Part shown: piece by piece, positions 9,517 through 18,498 of the stretch | Numbering within the stretch: position 1 is the stretch's first letter | How the letters are laid out: each line of letters opens with the position of its first letter | NCBI RefSeq assembly: GCF_049568105.1 | Contig: NZ_CP145335.1 | Span: 3,534,001 to 3,598,000, forward strand | Reading direction: 5' to 3' | DNA: 64,000 bases | From: Salinisphaera sp049568105 | GTDB taxonomy: Bacteria > Pseudomonadota > Gammaproteobacteria > Nevskiales > Salinisphaeraceae | The notes under the pieces: model-generated | Seen by the model: the letters and a program-made list of their open reading frames with translations, nothing else | Databases searched by the model: none | What the model was told of the DNA's origin: nothing | Translations under genes and position numbers: made by a program

Positions 9517-10860
9517 GTGAGCAGCACCGCCGAGCGAACACGTCCAGGCGACGGGCCGATCCGCGATTTCTACGACCTAATCACGGGCGATGAAAACGCC
9601 CGGGTCTGCAAGGATATCTCGGACTCCGCCTGTCGCGAACAACCAACCAATTTCTTCATCCATCTGGTATCCCTGTTTGCCAACAAGGCCGGCGATTTGG
9701 TGGCCAGCCCCAAACTGGTGCTGCCCTGGCTGATGGCGGTGCTCGGCGCGCCGACCTGGATGGCCGGCCTGCTGGTCCCGATCCGTGAGTCCCTGGCCTT
9801 GCTGCCGCAGCTGGTCATCGCCGGCTGGATGCGCGCCCATCCGGTTCGCAAGTGGTTCTGGGTCGGCGGCGCCGCCACCCAGGGGCTATCAGTACTGGCC
9901 ATGATCGGTGCTGCCTTGGCCTTTGATGGCGCAGTCGCCGGCGGTCTGATTCTCCTGCTGTTGATCGTCTTCTCGCTCGGCCGCGGCGTATGCTCGGCCT
10001 CCTACAAGGACGTACAGGGCAAGACCGTCGCCAAGACACGGCGCGGCACGCTGTCCGGCTATGCCTCGAGCGCCGCCGGCGGACTCGCGGTACTGCTGGG
10101 CGCCGGGCTATGGCTGTTCGTGCCGGCCAGCGCCGACCTTGGCCCGATCCTGGCGTTGTTGGCATTGGCCGGACTGCTATGGGTAGCTGCGGCGATCGTG
10201 TTCGCGGCGCTGCGTGAATTTCCAGGGGCGACCGAAGGCGGCGGCAATGCTCTGAAAACCGCTGTCGCCAGTCTGTCGCTGATTCGGGACAAGCCGGCTT
10301 TCGGCCGCTTCATCGCAGTACGCGGCCTGCTCGTGGCCACTGCCCTGGCTGCGCCTTATTACGCCCAGCTCGCGCGAACGTCGGGCGGCGCAAGCCTGTC
10401 GCATCTGGCGATCCTGCTGCTGGTTAGCGGTCTTGCTTCGCTGGTTTCCGCCCCGTTCTGGGGCCGTTTTTCCGATTATTCCTCGCGTCAGGTGCTGATG
10501 CTGACCGGCGTGGCCGCTGCGGTACTCAACGTACTGATTGCCCTGGCCGTGGTCACTGGGCTCGGCGATGTGGCCGGGGTCTGGCCGTTCGCGGCCGGCT
10601 ATTTCGTGCTCGCCGGCATCCATGCCGGGGTTCGGCTGGGCCGCAAGACCTATCTCACCGACCTCGGCAATCGCGACGACCGTGCGCAACTGACCGCGGT
10701 TGCCAATACGACGATCGGCGTGATCCTGCTGGTCGGCGGCGGCCTGATCGCCGCCATCGGCTCGGCCGGCCCAGCTGTGGCGGTCGCTGCCCTCACCGTG
10801 CCGGCCTTGCTCGCAGCCTGGCTAGCGCGCGGCCTGCCCGAGCTGGAACAGGCCGAATAA
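9517..10860 (+). CDS. MFS transporter of unknown substrate
   Basis: Polytopic protein of 447 aa with about 12 hydrophobic helices and an unusually long hydrophilic N-terminus (about 50 residues, including RDFYDLITGDENARVCKDI). The GTG start is supported by AAGGAG seven bases upstream. A central cytoplasmic loop lies around residues 230-250. I cannot place it in a characterised transport family. Its stop lies four bases from the stop of the convergent bile-acid-type symporter. Confidence 0.78.
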   Translation: MSSTAERTRPGDGPIRDFYDLITGDENARVCKDISDSACREQPTNFFIHLVSLFANKAGDLVASPKLVLPWLMAVLGAPTWMAGLLVPIRESLALLPQLVIAGWMRAHPVRKWFWVGGAATQGLSVLAMIGAALAFDGAVAGGLILLLLIVFSLGRGVCSASYKDVQGKTVAKTRRGTLSGYASSAAGGLAVLLGAGLWLFVPASADLGPILALLALAGLLWVAAAIVFAALREFPGATEGGGNALKTAVASLSLIRDKPAFGRFIAVRGLLVATALAAPYYAQLARTSGGASLSHLAILLLVSGLASLVSAPFWGRFSDYSSRQVLMLTGVAAAVLNVLIALAVVTGLGDVAGVWPFAAGYFVLAGIHAGVRLGRKTYLTDLGNRDDRAQLTAVANTTIGVILLVGGGLIAAIGSAGPAVAVAALTVPALLAAWLARGLPELEQAE

Positions 10861-10864
10861 ACGT

Positions 10865-11815
10865 TCAACCGCGAGCGGCGAGCGGGCGGCGGCTGCGGCC
10901 GTCGATCCGCTTGCACACTGCGGCCAAGGCCGCCCCAGACAGGTTGTGCCAGACCGAGAATACGGCTGCCGGCAACGCCGCCACCGGCGAGAAATATTGC
11001 TGGGCGAGTGCCACCGCGAGTCCGGAATTCTGCATCCCGACTTCGATGGCGATGGTACGCGCGACCACGCCATTGCGGGTCGCCAGCCAGGTCAGACCAA
11101 AGCCGGCGGCCACCCCGATGAGGTTGTGCACGATCACGGCCACGAGCACCAACGCCCCGAGGGTCGCGATCGAGGTGGCATTGATCGCGACGATGATCGC
11201 GATTACGGCACCGATCGCAGCGGCCGAGCCCAAGGCACACCAGCCGTCCCGATCGCGCCAGCGATCACCGATCAGGCGATTGACGAGCATGCCGCCAGCC
11301 ACCGGCGCGACCACGATTTCAGCGATCGAAATCAGCATCGAGGCCACCGGCACCGGCACGTGCGTACCGGCATATAGCCAGGTCAAAAGCGGCGTGGCCA
11401 AGACCGACACCAAGGTAGCGATGCTGGTAAGCGTGATCGACAGCGCGACATCGCCACCGGCCAGGAAACTGATCACGTTGGAGGCTGTACCGCCGGCGAC
11501 GCTGCCGACCAGAATCATGCCCAGCGCGAGCTGATCGGGCAGACCAAGCAGCTGCGCGATGACATAGGCCACGGCCGGCATCAGCCCGAACTGTAGCGCC
11601 AAACCCAGAATCACCACCGGCCAGCGCTGCAGCGCACGCGTGAAATCGGCCGGCCGCAGCGTCAGCCCCATGCCGAACATGATCACGATCAACAACGGCA
11701 CGATCAGGAACTGGCCCGGCTGAAACAGGCCCGGCAGCAGATAGCCGGCCAGCGCCAAAACGCCAGCCCAGAGTGGAAATACGACGGCAATGCGAGCCGG
11801 GCTCGGGGTATTCAT
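10865..11815 (-). CDS. BASS-family sodium-dependent symporter
   Basis: Membrane protein of 316 aa with about ten hydrophobic helices and BASS signatures: GMGLTL near residue 50, GSVAGGTASNVISFLAGGDVALS near 105-127, and EVGMQNSGLAVALA near 265. Known relatives carry bile acids, pantoate, pyruvate or other organic anions with sodium. The ATG at 11815 is preferred; an in-frame TTG at 11824 is the alternative. Upstream lies a truncated copy of the CTAG-ended intergenic repeat. Confidence 0.87.
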   Translation of the reverse strand: MNTPSPARIAVVFPLWAGVLALAGYLLPGLFQPGQFLIVPLLIVIMFGMGLTLRPADFTRALQRWPVVILGLALQFGLMPAVAYVIAQLLGLPDQLALGMILVGSVAGGTASNVISFLAGGDVALSITLTSIATLVSVLATPLLTWLYAGTHVPVPVASMLISIAEIVVAPVAGGMLVNRLIGDRWRDRDGWCALGSAAAIGAVIAIIVAINATSIATLGALVLVAVIVHNLIGVAAGFGLTWLATRNGVVARTIAIEVGMQNSGLAVALAQQYFSPVAALPAAVFSVWHNLSGAALAAVCKRIDGRSRRPLAARG

Positions 11816-11919
11816 AACAATCAACTCGCGGCAGGTCGTCCCGAACCGCCGCCGGCGTTCCGAGACCTTTCAAACGCACGTAGCGTAGCGCCGACGCCCT
11901 CGTCGGCCAAGCCCTTGGG

Positions 11920-12071
11920 CAGTGCGTGTCGAGATTGCGCGCGAGCCGTTGCCACAGGCTGTTTAGCTACCCGCCGTGGCGCCGCGAATGCAGCCTCGCT
12001 GCGTAACGTCAGTGAGTGGCAACCCTGGATTGCGGCCCAACAACCGTTGTTTCCGAAGGGTTACGCCCTAG
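11920..12071 (-). repeat. CTAG-ended intergenic repeat, copy A (shortened)
   Basis: On the minus strand it starts CTAGGGCGTAACCC and continues with the ACAACGGTTGTTGGGC..GCAATCC block, the ACGT block and the GCGGCGCC block seen in the other copies. It ends in AATCTCGACACGC. The internal CCCCAAATCG/CGATTTGGGG hairpin is missing, so this copy has an internal deletion. The stop codon TAG of maf (12068-12070) is the CTAG end itself. Confidence 0.75.
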
Positions 12072-12667
12072 ATCGCGGCGCGGCCGGCGGTCAGCAATGG
12101 ATCTAGGCCGCTCGCCCGCAGCAGGACTGCCGTTTCATAGACTGGCAGGCCCATGACGGCCGAAAAACTGCCCGACAAATAGGACACGAACTGGCCAGCG
12201 TGGCCCTGGATCGCGTAGGCCCCGGCTGCGCCCTGGGGCTCGCCGGTCGCCCAGTAGGCTTCGATCGCGGCCTCGCTCAGAACATCCAGGCTCACCTCGC
12301 TGACCACCGCCGCGGTCTCGGTCACGCCTTCGGCGAACAGCGCCACGCCGGTGATGACGCGGTGCGTGGTGCCGCCCAGCGCGCTGAGCATCCGCTTGGC
12401 ATCGGCTAGGTCACGCGGCTTGCCAAACGCTTCGTCGCCGAAAGCCACGACCGTGTCCGAGCCGAGAATACGCGCCCCAGGATAAGCAGCGGATAGCGCC
12501 TCGGCCTTGGTTCGTGCCAGGCGCTCGGCCAATGCCTCCGGGGTTTCGCCGGGGCGCGGGGTTTCGTCGATATCCGCGGGAATGGCGGTGAATGCCAGCC
12601 CGAGTTGTTCGAGCAACCGGGCGCGCTGTGGCGAGGCCGAGGCCAGAATCAGCGAACCATTCGTCAT
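12068..12667 (-). CDS. maf: Maf nucleotide pyrophosphatase (YhdE type)
   Basis: Protein of 199 aa. The N-terminal LILASASPQRARLLEQLG, catalytic GSDTVVAF with nearby GKPRD, and GAYAIQGHAGQFV all match the YhdE branch, which hydrolyses dTTP, UTP and modified pyrimidine nucleotides as a house-cleaning activity. The ATG overlaps the stop of the upstream patatin gene by four bases, so they form a two-gene unit. The TAG stop coincides with the end of intergenic repeat A, so the last few residues could have been replaced when the repeat arrived. Confidence 0.9.
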   Translation of the reverse strand: MTNGSLILASASPQRARLLEQLGLAFTAIPADIDETPRPGETPEALAERLARTKAEALSAAYPGARILGSDTVVAFGDEAFGKPRDLADAKRMLSALGGTTHRVITGVALFAEGVTETAAVVSEVSLDVLSEAAIEAYWATGEPQGAAGAYAIQGHAGQFVSYLSGSFSAVMGLPVYETAVLLRASGLDPLLTAGRAAI

Positions 12668-13743
12668 AAGGGCTCCACATGCTCGGCCAGCCGTCCGCTG
12701 GCCGCCAGATCGAAAAAGGCGTCGCGCATGAAACGCCCGGCGTCGACGGCCGTGCGCCACTCGCGCTGGCGGGCCGCATCGTTGCCGGCATGGCGATAGA
12801 AATCGCGCCGCTCGGGTACGGCTCCGCTGGCTAGGCGTTCGAACAACGTCGGACCCGGGCCGACCAACAATACATGCTCGGCAAACCGCGGACGCCGCCA
12901 GCGTAGTTTCTTGTCGAGCCAGCCGGGCACGAGCCGGGTATCGAAATGCGGCATCAACACGATCGGCGCGCTCGCAGACCGCGCCAGCAGTGGCTGATCG
13001 ATGTGATAGTCGGTAATGCCGCCGTCGCGATACAGTCCGGCCGGCGCGCCAGCCGGATTGGCCACCGCCTGCATGATCAACGGCACATTGCCACTGGCAA
13101 AGATCGCATCGCGCAGGTTGGCCTCGGCCAGGGCCACGGTGCGACTTGGAATGCCGTCGTCGGCCCAAACCAGCGACCAGCCGTCGCGAGCGAACACTAC
13201 ACGCTCGAAAAAAGCCCCCAGCCAACGCCGCGACGCTACGTTGGCCAACCCCGCCATGCTGGTGCCAGCCGCCAACAACGCACGGCGATCGGTGGCAGTC
13301 ACGCCACGCGAGCGTACGGTCAGGGCATGCAGGTGATAGCGCGGATGGGTCAGCACACCGCGGCGTACTTCGGCGGTCAGAATCGTATCCAGAATGCCGG
13401 CCAGGGTAGCCGTGATCTCGGCGGCATCCGGCTTCATGCTATAGCGCTGGCCGATATAGGCCTCGATCAGCGCATCGATGGCGGCGCCGGGATCACTCGG
13501 ATGGCAAGCCGCTGCCCCGGCCCAGGCCCCGATCGAGGACCCGACGATCGGCAGCGGCGCCTCGCGCTCGGCGAACCAGTCGGTGAACAGGGCCCGGTAG
13601 AAGGCTGATATGGCCAGCCACTTCGGTCCACCCGCCGCACCAGCCAGCGCACCGATCCGATCCGGCGTCAGCGGTGCCTCGGCCAGGGCTGCGCGGGCCG
13701 AAGCGCCGGCCTTGAGGGTCAGAAAACGCGCGCTGTCAGTCAT
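12664..13743 (-). CDS. Patatin-like phospholipase
   Basis: Protein of 359 aa with all patatin motifs: oxyanion hole GAAGGPK (35-41), nucleophile elbow GSSIG (68-72, Ser70) and the catalytic aspartate in YRDGG (about 228). Family role: Ser/Asp-dyad lipid acyl hydrolase. No signal peptide is apparent, so it is probably cytoplasmic or membrane-associated. It overlaps maf by four bases. It lies 73 bases downstream of pyk on the same strand, separated from it by a good terminator. Confidence 0.87.
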   Translation of the reverse strand: MTDSARFLTLKAGASARAALAEAPLTPDRIGALAGAAGGPKWLAISAFYRALFTDWFAEREAPLPIVGSSIGAWAGAAACHPSDPGAAIDALIEAYIGQRYSMKPDAAEITATLAGILDTILTAEVRRGVLTHPRYHLHALTVRSRGVTATDRRALLAAGTSMAGLANVASRRWLGAFFERVVFARDGWSLVWADDGIPSRTVALAEANLRDAIFASGNVPLIMQAVANPAGAPAGLYRDGGITDYHIDQPLLARSASAPIVLMPHFDTRLVPGWLDKKLRWRRPRFAEHVLLVGPGPTLFERLASGAVPERRDFYRHAGNDAARQREWRTAVDAGRFMRDAFFDLAASGRLAEHVEPL

Positions 13744-13755
13744 CGTGCCAGACGC

Positions 13756-13789
13756 AAAAACCGGCGTACCGCGGGCTGCGATACGCCGG
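13756..13789 (-). terminator. Rho-independent terminator after pyk
   Basis: Reading the minus strand, an 8-bp stem CCGGCGTA / TACGCCGG with a 13-base loop is followed directly by TTTTT. It begins 26 bases after the pyk stop codon. Confidence 0.85.
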
Positions 13790-13815
13790 CTGTGGCCATG
13801 CTCGTCGAGATTGGC

Positions 13816-15237
13816 TTATTCGACGGTCAGGATCTTCATCGTGTTGGTACCCCCCGGGCCGGTGAAATCGCCCTTGGTGATCAACACGCGATGGCCGGCG
13901 CTCACGTCGCCGCGCTCTTTCAGGCAGGCCATCGCTTCAGTGCTCGGCACCATGCTGTCCAGCTCGCTGGGCTTGAAGCCGACCGGGTAAACGTTGCGGC
14001 ACAGCGCCAGATACTGCTCGGTACGCGGATACTGGGTCAGGGCGAAGACCGGAATCGGTGCGCCCTGGCGCGACATCAGCATCGCCGTAGTGCCGGACTC
14101 GGTCAACGAGATGATCGCGTCGGCGTGCATATGGCTGGCGGTATAGACGGTCGCCATGGCGATAGCTTCGTCAGTACGCCGGAAATGTGCCGCCAGGCCG
14201 GAAGGCGCCCGTTCGGTCACGGCTTCGCGCTCGGCGCCCTGGCAGATTCGGCTCATGGCCTGGACCGTCGCGACCGGATACTTGCCGACCGCCGATTCGG
14301 CCGAGAGCATGACCGCATCAGTGCCATCCAGCGTAGCGTTGGCCACGTCCAGCACTTCGGCCCGGGTCGGCGTGGGATTTTCGATCATCGACTCCATCAT
14401 CTGGGTCGCGGTGATCACTAGCCGATTCATTTCCCGCGCTTGGGCGATGATGCGTTTTTGTACGCCGGGCAGCTCGGGATCGCCGATTTCCACGCCCAGA
14501 TCGCCACGCGCGACCATCACCGCATCCGATGCGCCGATGATCTCGTCCAGCGCATCCAAGGCCTCGGCACGCTCGATCTTGGCGCACAGCCGTGCGTTGC
14601 CGCCGGCTTCGCTCAACAGCCGACGGGCCTGATGCATGTCGGAGGCGCCGCGTACGAACGACACGGCCATGAAGTCCACTTCCAGCTCGGCCGCGAGCTT
14701 GATGTCTTCCATGTCCTTATCGGTTAGGCCACCGGCCGACAGACCGCCGCCGCGCAGGTTCACACCCTTGCGCCCCGACAGCGGGCCACCGACGTCGACG
14801 CGGGTCACGATGCGCGGGCCGTCAACTTCGGTCACCGTCAGCGAGATTGCGCCGTCGTTGACCATCAACTGGCTGCCCTTCTTCACATCCGCCAGCAGCG
14901 GCTTGAAGTAGATCGCCACTGCGTCCTGGGTGCCGGCGTCAGCCGCCATCTCGGTGTCCAGCGTAAATGTCTGGCCATCCTCAAGTTCGACCGAGCCGTC
15001 GGCGAAGGATTCGATCCGAATCTTCGGCCCCTGCAGGTCGCCCAGCACGGCCACGGATTGGCCGAGTTCGGCAGCGACCTCGCGCACGGTATTGACCCGC
15101 CTGCGGTGCTCTTCGGGAGCACCGTGCGAGAAGTTGATGCGAACGGCGTTGACGCCTGCTTCGATCAGCTGCTTGAGAACCTCCGGACTATCACTGGCCG
15201 GACCGAGGGTTGCGAGTATCTTGGTTTTGCGATGCAT
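13816..15237 (-). CDS. pyk: Pyruvate kinase
   Basis: Enzyme of 473 aa, the usual length, converting phosphoenolpyruvate and ADP to pyruvate and ATP. Visible motifs: RKTKILATLGPAS at the start, RINFSHG, the KIE...D block with the catalytic lysine (CAKIERAEALDAL), MVARGDLGVEIG, ATQMMESMI, TRAEVLDVANA and the effector-domain LTESG.TA. The ATG at 15237 is chosen because it opens exactly at the family N-terminus, although no strong ribosome site precedes it. A terminator follows the gene. It is divergent from the ptxS-like/kinase pair, which feeds the Entner-Doudoroff route that ends at pyruvate. Confidence 0.95.
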   Translation of the reverse strand: MHRKTKILATLGPASDSPEVLKQLIEAGVNAVRINFSHGAPEEHRRRVNTVREVAAELGQSVAVLGDLQGPKIRIESFADGSVELEDGQTFTLDTEMAADAGTQDAVAIYFKPLLADVKKGSQLMVNDGAISLTVTEVDGPRIVTRVDVGGPLSGRKGVNLRGGGLSAGGLTDKDMEDIKLAAELEVDFMAVSFVRGASDMHQARRLLSEAGGNARLCAKIERAEALDALDEIIGASDAVMVARGDLGVEIGDPELPGVQKRIIAQAREMNRLVITATQMMESMIENPTPTRAEVLDVANATLDGTDAVMLSAESAVGKYPVATVQAMSRICQGAEREAVTERAPSGLAAHFRRTDEAIAMATVYTASHMHADAIISLTESGTTAMLMSRQGAPIPVFALTQYPRTEQYLALCRNVYPVGFKPSELDSMVPSTEAMACLKERGDVSAGHRVLITKGDFTGPGGTNTMKILTVE

Positions 15238-15852
15238 GGCGGGGACGCTAGCACAACCATCGACAAAGCGGCAGACCCTAGTTCCACGGCCCGCATCAGT
15301 GCGTCGCTGAGGGCCATTGCAACTCGAGTTCAACGTCTTACGGCGCGCAATTTTGCGCAACCTCAAAGCCCTACTGGGCACCAACCCACCACCCTCTTAG
15401 CCGATGTTCGCGCCCCCCTGTTCATACACCGGGCAACGCCCACAATCGACTGACCCCGCCCACCGCGAACCGAGCGCATGGGTTGGGCTGGCTTATCGAC
15501 CGGCTGGGTCGGTATCGACTGACGGCACCCATGGGCCGATCACTTCAGCGGACAGCTGTGTTCGGCGGCCGGCTCGGTTACGTGCTCGGTATCGGCGCTG
15601 CACCGATGAGCATGCCGCCCTGCGAACAGATATGCGGCCGCGGATACGTTGCCCGGCCACAGCGCGCTCCAAGACCATGGAATAGCAGCACCGACGGGCG
15701 TCGACGTCTATACTTGGGCCAAAACAAAACTCTCGTTGCCGAGCACACGCCCCGGCCGACCGAGATGAGCCCATCGCAGCCCGACCCTCGAGTACGGTAG
15801 CGCCGAGCGTGGCCCGCCGTGCGCTCGGGTTGTGTGTTATCGAGGAGTCAGA
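15238..15852. other. Intergenic region between divergent pyk and lacI-type genes
   Basis: This 615-base gap should hold two divergent promoters. Open frames on the plus strand here lack any family resemblance. I see no convincing palindromic LacI operator, riboswitch or sRNA signature. Confidence 0.45.
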
Positions 15853-16896
15853 ATGAGCGATTCGAGCCGCTATCCGCGCGCCACGGACAGCATGCGCCGG
15901 CCCACGATCCGGGATGTTGCCCGCGATGCCGGCACATCGAAAACCAGCGTCTCGCGTTACTTTGGCGCCGAACGGCATCGATTGTCGGAATCCATGCAGG
16001 CCCGCATCGAACGCTCGGTGGAACGGCTCGGTTTTCGGCCGGATCGGATCGCAGCCAGCCTGCGCGGCGGCCGCACCCGTCTGATCGGCGCGTTGGTGGC
16101 CGATATTCGCAATCCCTATAGCGTGGCGCTCATCCACGCTGCCGAACGCGCCTGTGGCGATGCCGGCTACTCGCTGATGGTCTGCAACACCGATAACGAT
16201 GAAAACCTGGAGCGCCGACATCTCGAGGTGCTGGATGGCTACAGCGTAGACGGGCTGATCCTGAATACCGTCGGGCGCAATACCGAAACCCTGGAGGCGA
16301 TGCGCGGTCGCGGCTTGCCGATGGTGCTCGTAGACCGCCAGATCGATGCCCTCGACTGCGACATGGTCGGGCTGGACGATCCACAGGCCGTGGCCCAGGC
16401 CGTCACGCATCTGATCCAGCGCGGCTTTGCCCGGGTCGATCTGATCATCGAACCGGTCGCCGAAATCAGCTCGCGGATCGCCCGCGTCGAAGCGTTCCGA
16501 ACCGAATGCGAACGCCACGGCCTGGCGGGCGACGTTTATGAAACCGCGCTCGGCGCCGACAGCAGCGCCGAACTGGACCGGCATCTATCGGAACTGGCGA
16601 CCGAAACCCGCCCGAGTGCGGTACTCTGCGCCAACGGCGTGGTCACCCTGGATGTCTGCCATGCCCTACAGCGGCTGGCGGCTTTCGATCGGGTCGGCGT
16701 GCTCGGCATCGACGAACTGGCTTGGTGTGCCCTGGCGGGCCCCGGCATCACAACGCTGGCCCAGCCGGTGGATGCCATCGGCCGGGCGGCAGTAGAGCGC
16801 CTGATCGCCCGCATCGACGGTGGCGATGAACCGCCGACGGTGCAGCGCTTGGGGGCGACCCTCAACGTGCGTGGCTCGACCGCGATTCCGAGATGA
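15853..16896 (+). CDS. LacI-family repressor, PtxS-like
   Basis: Regulator of 347 aa. The DNA-binding head TIRDVARDAGTSKTSVSRYF (18-37) is followed by a LacI hinge and a periplasmic-binding-like sensor domain. The run TRLIGALVADIRNPYSVALIH and the NTD.DE..ERRHLEVL segment resemble Pseudomonas PtxS, which senses 2-ketogluconate. The ATG at 15853 has AGGAG five bases upstream; an upstream in-frame GTG is rejected. Its stop overlaps the start of the sugar kinase by four bases, so the regulator and its probable target enzyme are translated together. Confidence 0.88.
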   Translation: MSDSSRYPRATDSMRRPTIRDVARDAGTSKTSVSRYFGAERHRLSESMQARIERSVERLGFRPDRIAASLRGGRTRLIGALVADIRNPYSVALIHAAERACGDAGYSLMVCNTDNDENLERRHLEVLDGYSVDGLILNTVGRNTETLEAMRGRGLPMVLVDRQIDALDCDMVGLDDPQAVAQAVTHLIQRGFARVDLIIEPVAEISSRIARVEAFRTECERHGLAGDVYETALGADSSAELDRHLSELATETRPSAVLCANGVVTLDVCHALQRLAAFDRVGVLGIDELAWCALAGPGITTLAQPVDAIGRAAVERLIARIDGGDEPPTVQRLGATLNVRGSTAIPR

Positions 16897-17834
16897 CGCC
16901 AGCCCCGGCCGCCGACGTGGTCACCTTCGGCGAAAGCATGGCACTGTTCGCGGCCGATACCCCGGGTGCGCTGGCTGGCGCGGCCCACTTCACGCGTCGC
17001 CTGGCCGGGGCCGACAGTAACGTCGCGATCGGCCTGGCGCGGTTGGGCCTACGGATCGATTGGACCAGTCGGGTCGGCGACGATGCCTTTGGCCATTTCA
17101 TCGTCGATGCCCTCGGCGCCGAGGGCATCGACTGCGAGCATCTGATCGTCGATCGACAGCGGCCGACCGGCCTGCAGTTCAAATCCCGTAGCGATAACGG
17201 CTCGGACCCGGAAACGGTGTATTTTCGGCATGGTTCGGCCGCCACGGCACTGTCTCCCGACGATCTGTCGGCAGCGCGTATCGCGGCCTGCCGACATCTG
17301 CACCTGACCGGGATCACGGCCGCGATCAGCCCTTCGGCCCATGCCTTGTGTCACCACGCCGTGGATGCGATGCGCGCGGCCGGGGGCACTGTTTCTTTCG
17401 ATCCAAACCTACGTCCAGCACTCTGGCCCAGCGCTCGTGCGATGCGCGACGCCATCAATGCGCTCGCCGCCAAGGCCGACTGGGTACTGCCCGGCATCGA
17501 TGAAGGCCAGAGCCTGACCGGCTCGCGCGAACCCGGCGCAATCGCGGATTTCTATCTGGCCGCCGGTGCGGCCGAGGTAGTGGTCAAACTCGGGGCCGCT
17601 GGTGCCTATTGGCAATCACCGCACACTCGGCTGACCGTCGCCGGCCAGCCGGTCGAACAGGTCGTAGATACCGTCGGCGCCGGGGATGGGTTCGCAGTCG
17701 GCTTCATCAGCGCTCGGCTGGATGGCTGCTCGGTCGCGGCCGCCCTCGCCCGTGCCAATGCGATCGGCGCTCGGGTGATCCAATATCCGGGCGATTCCGA
17801 CGGCCTGCCGCGGCGCGATCAGCTCGAACGCTAA
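16893..17834 (+). CDS. PfkB-family sugar-acid kinase (KDG or 2-ketogluconate kinase)
   Basis: Ribokinase-fold kinase of 313 aa. The opening VVTFGESMALF, the substrate segment AGADSNVAIGLARLG and the C-terminal catalytic motif DTVGAGDGFAVGF, with the base aspartate, match 2-dehydro-3-deoxygluconate kinase (KdgK) and 2-ketogluconate kinase (KguK). The neighbouring PtxS-like repressor favours KguK; sequence alone does not decide. Either product (KDPG or 6-phospho-2-ketogluconate) enters the Entner-Doudoroff pathway. No kguE/kguT/kguD genes accompany it. Confidence 0.85.
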   Translation: MTPAPAADVVTFGESMALFAADTPGALAGAAHFTRRLAGADSNVAIGLARLGLRIDWTSRVGDDAFGHFIVDALGAEGIDCEHLIVDRQRPTGLQFKSRSDNGSDPETVYFRHGSAATALSPDDLSAARIAACRHLHLTGITAAISPSAHALCHHAVDAMRAAGGTVSFDPNLRPALWPSARAMRDAINALAAKADWVLPGIDEGQSLTGSREPGAIADFYLAAGAAEVVVKLGAAGAYWQSPHTRLTVAGQPVEQVVDTVGAGDGFAVGFISARLDGCSVAAALARANAIGARVIQYPGDSDGLPRRDQLER

Positions 17835-17839
17835 ACTCG

Positions 17840-17869
17840 GTTGGGGGCGCCTGGCGCGCCGGGCCCAAC
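17840..17869 (+). terminator. Hairpin after the sugar-kinase gene
   Basis: Outer arms GTTGGG and CCCAAC enclose an inner GCGC/GCGC pairing, starting six bases after the stop codon. No U-tract follows, so it is terminator-like only. Confidence 0.45.
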
Positions 17870-18115
17870 AGATAGGCCGCCCGTGAAACCAACCCAGGGC
17901 ATAGTATTGCGCTGCCCGCCGTGATCGGCCCTGCCCCGAATGCCCGGCTCACACCTGGCCTCATGCCAAGGAGGTGTTTGGGCAGAACCTCGGGCCGTGC
18001 GGTGCTGCGGGCGAAAATCGCAGCACCGCACGTTCGTCGCTACGCTGGGAACGCGCCGCCCGAAGATTCTGCGCCATACTGGGTAAACGTTTTTACACCT
18101 GCCACGAACTGGCCT

Positions 18116-18457
18116 ATGAGCGACACACGATATCCCCGAACACCGGATGGCCGCTATTTCGTGGCCAAGAACCGGCTCTGGCGCCAGACCGATCCCCGCC
18201 TGGAGGACGCCGAACGACAACAGTGGGTATCGGCCCTCATGGCAGCCCGGCGGGCCGTTCGCGATGCCGATAGCGATACGGCCCGAACCCGGGCCCGCGA
18301 ACAAGTCCAGGAGGCCAAGGTCGCTCTGGGCGAGCGCGGGCCGGTATGGTGGTCGGACGGCGCCGCCGACGAGACCCAACGAGCCCCGGCCCATTCGTCC
18401 TATGCCGATTGGTGGGCCGAGCTGAGCGCCGAGCAACGCCGCGCCGGCGGCGCATAA
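18116..18457 (+). CDS. Conserved hypothetical protein, 113 aa
   Basis: Begins MSDTRYPRTPDGRYFV and contains LWR near residue 21, a helical Arg/Ala-rich middle and LGERGPVWWSDGA at about residue 75. Proteins with the same YP.TPDGRYFV and ALGERGPVWW blocks occur widely in proteobacteria, sometimes labelled as Tol-type biopolymer proteins without evidence. It is soluble, with no signal peptide. The ATG at 18116 is chosen because the conserved block starts there; the frame extends upstream without resemblance. Convergent with the AI-2E-type gene. Confidence 0.75.
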   Translation: MSDTRYPRTPDGRYFVAKNRLWRQTDPRLEDAERQQWVSALMAARRAVRDADSDTARTRAREQVQEAKVALGERGPVWWSDGAADETQRAPAHSSYADWWAELSAEQRRAGGA

Positions 18458-18498
18458 GTCCTGAAGGCACCGCCGCTGCCGAACAACCGCGACCTGTC

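Noticed and set aside
12668..13225. Long upstream extension of the maf frame
   Set aside because: It lies antisense-free but within the patatin gene in another frame; Maf starts at its conserved N-terminus at 12667 with a four-base overlap.
15300..15420. Another copy of the CTAG-ended repeat near the pyk promoter
   Set aside because: Only short words such as AACCTCAAAGCCCTA match; the internal blocks are missing.
15493..16584. 363-codon minus-strand frame antisense to the LacI-type gene
   Set aside because: The plus-strand LacI/kinase pair is certain; the antisense frame is a by-product of GC-rich third positions and has no recognisable domain.
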